A stretch of DNA of 64,000 nucleotides, from the NCBI RefSeq assembly GCF_013408535.1, contig NZ_JACBZA010000001.1, forward strand, positions 620,001-684,000, read 5' to 3'. A program made the position numbers and the translations under genes. Positions 63,566-64,000 of this stretch are shown here, one piece after another; position 1 is the first letter of the stretch; each line of letters opens with the position of its first letter. Below the pieces are notes generated by a model. The model saw nothing but the letters and a program-made list of their open reading frames with translations, was not told where the DNA came from and made no database searches. The stretch is from Actinopolymorpha cephalotaxi. Lineage in GTDB: Bacteria > Actinomycetota > Actinomycetes > Propionibacteriales > Actinopolymorphaceae.

Positions 63566-63972
63566 CAGTCCAGCACGCCCCAGCCGCGCAGCGCCTCCAG
63601 CAGACCTGGTGTGGTGGGCAGCGCCGCGAGCTCGGCCGGGCTCACCCAGCGCGCGTCGGCCGCGTCGTCGCCCGCCCGCGGCGTCCGGTCCGGCGCGCAC
63701 GGCGTGCACACGTAGTCGAGGATCAGGTAGGTGACGCCACCCGGCCCGGGCCGCTCGACCGAGCCGAGCAACCGGCCGGCGGCGACGGCCAGGCCGGTCT
63801 CCTCGGCCACCTCGCGCACCGCGGCGGACGGTGCGGACTCACCGGGCTCGACCCGGCCGCCGGGCAGTGACCAGCGGCCGGCGTCCGGCGGCCGGCCGCG
63901 GCGTACCACCAGCAGCCGGTCCTCCTCGTCGCGAACGACCGCACCCACGCACAGCACCCGTCGCCGGTCCAT
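63565..63972 (-). CDS. Nudix hydrolase
   Basis: This 135-residue protein has the Nudix box GGRVEPGESAPSAAVREVAEETG at about residues 38-60, which binds Mg2+ and cleaves a diphosphate next to a nucleoside or other group. The substrate is unknown, but MutT-like or NUDT1-like activity on damaged nucleotides is possible. TAACCT on the minus strand (63979-63984) ends 6 nt before the ATG, so the mRNA is probably leaderless. Confidence 0.93.
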   Translation of the reverse strand: MDRRRVLCVGAVVRDEEDRLLVVRRGRPPDAGRWSLPGGRVEPGESAPSAAVREVAEETGLAVAAGRLLGSVERPGPGGVTYLILDYVCTPCAPDRTPRAGDDAADARWVSPAELAALPTTPGLLEALRGWGVLD

Positions 63973-63978
63973 TCCGCC

Positions 63979-63984
63979 AGGTTA
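63979..63984 (-). promoter_or_regulatory. -10 element of Nudix gene, leaderless
   Basis: TAACCT on the minus strand lies 6 nt before the ATG. Confidence 0.45.
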
Positions 63985-64000
63985 GGGCGCCCGGGGTGCG

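Overview
The window is very GC-rich, dense bacterial DNA from an actinomycete. The evidence is a set of actinobacterial gene types: the mycothiol deacetylase MshB, a maltose-1-phosphate-synthase-type GlgA, actinobacterial DapC, DapD and DapE, a seven-iron ferredoxin, a FolP2-like protein, and a three-gene sdhCAB operon. From memory, many genes occur in the same relative order on the Mycobacterium tuberculosis chromosome (xseA, ispH, ychF; mshB; fdxC and dapC; dapD and dapE; the LOG protein, folP2, the DivIVA protein, tag and DUF3117; glgA/glgC; methyltransferase, sigE, anti-sigma, htrA, tatB; mrp, the MgtE-like protein and corA). Codon use and gene content fit Propionibacteriales-type soil actinomycetes such as Kribbella, Nocardioides or Actinopolymorpha, but the genus is an inference.

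Layout. 1-5.8 kb: start of xseA, ispH, a DUF6542-like membrane protein, rmuC and ychF. 5.8-9.3 kb: a MarR regulator with a tandem pair of SMR transporters behind a palindromic operator candidate, then a DUF1905 protein, a methyltransferase, a YCII protein and an unknown. 9.5-12.8 kb: a sugar ABC importer (binding protein and two permeases) with no ATPase. 12.8-17 kb: pterin carbinolamine dehydratase, a small frameshifted gene, and sdhCAB. 17.4-26 kb: an exported GxGYxYP protein, a DPP-IV-like peptidase, mshB with a membrane protein and flavin reductase, and a VanW protein. 26-30 kb: a GNAT protein, ferredoxin, dapC and citrate synthase. 30-38.5 kb: PrsW, DUF308, a lysozyme-like protein, dapD/dapE, LOG, folP2-like, DivIVA-domain and tag. 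38.5-42 kb: RidA, a GNAT protein, a PaaG-like/PaaX pair and DUF3117. 42-49.4 kb: a large secreted subtilase, divergently expressed glgA and glgC, and small genes. 49.4-55.4 kb: an O-methyltransferase and the envelope-stress cluster sigE, anti-sigma, RseB-like, HtrA and TatB. 55.4-64 kb: mrp, DUF1003, an MgtE_N/CBS protein, corA, a stress protein, a phosphatase, an esterase and a Nudix hydrolase.

How the genes work together. Most of the window is core metabolism and cell-envelope housekeeping: lysine/meso-DAP synthesis (dapC, dapD, dapE), the TCA cycle (gltA, sdhCAB), glycogen or maltose-1-phosphate metabolism (glgA, glgC), mycothiol synthesis, the isoprenoid pathway (ispH), Fe-S assembly (mrp), Tat export, and an envelope-stress regulon. 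I see no tRNA, rRNA, insertion sequence, prophage, CRISPR array, defence island or biosynthetic gene cluster.

Two properties recur across the window. First, more than twenty genes have a TANNNT-like -10 hexamer ending 6-8 nt before the start codon, which predicts leaderless transcripts; I used this to choose several starts. Second, short in-frame tandem repeats (9-18 bp units) sit inside many coding sequences. No clearly new multi-gene system stands out. The most interesting leads are the MarR/SMR pair with its operator and run-on second gene, a frameshifted small gene with an intact leaderless promoter, a FolP2-like protein lacking the dihydropteroate synthase signature, an isolated PaaX/PaaG-like pair, and an RseB-like gene inside the sigE operon.
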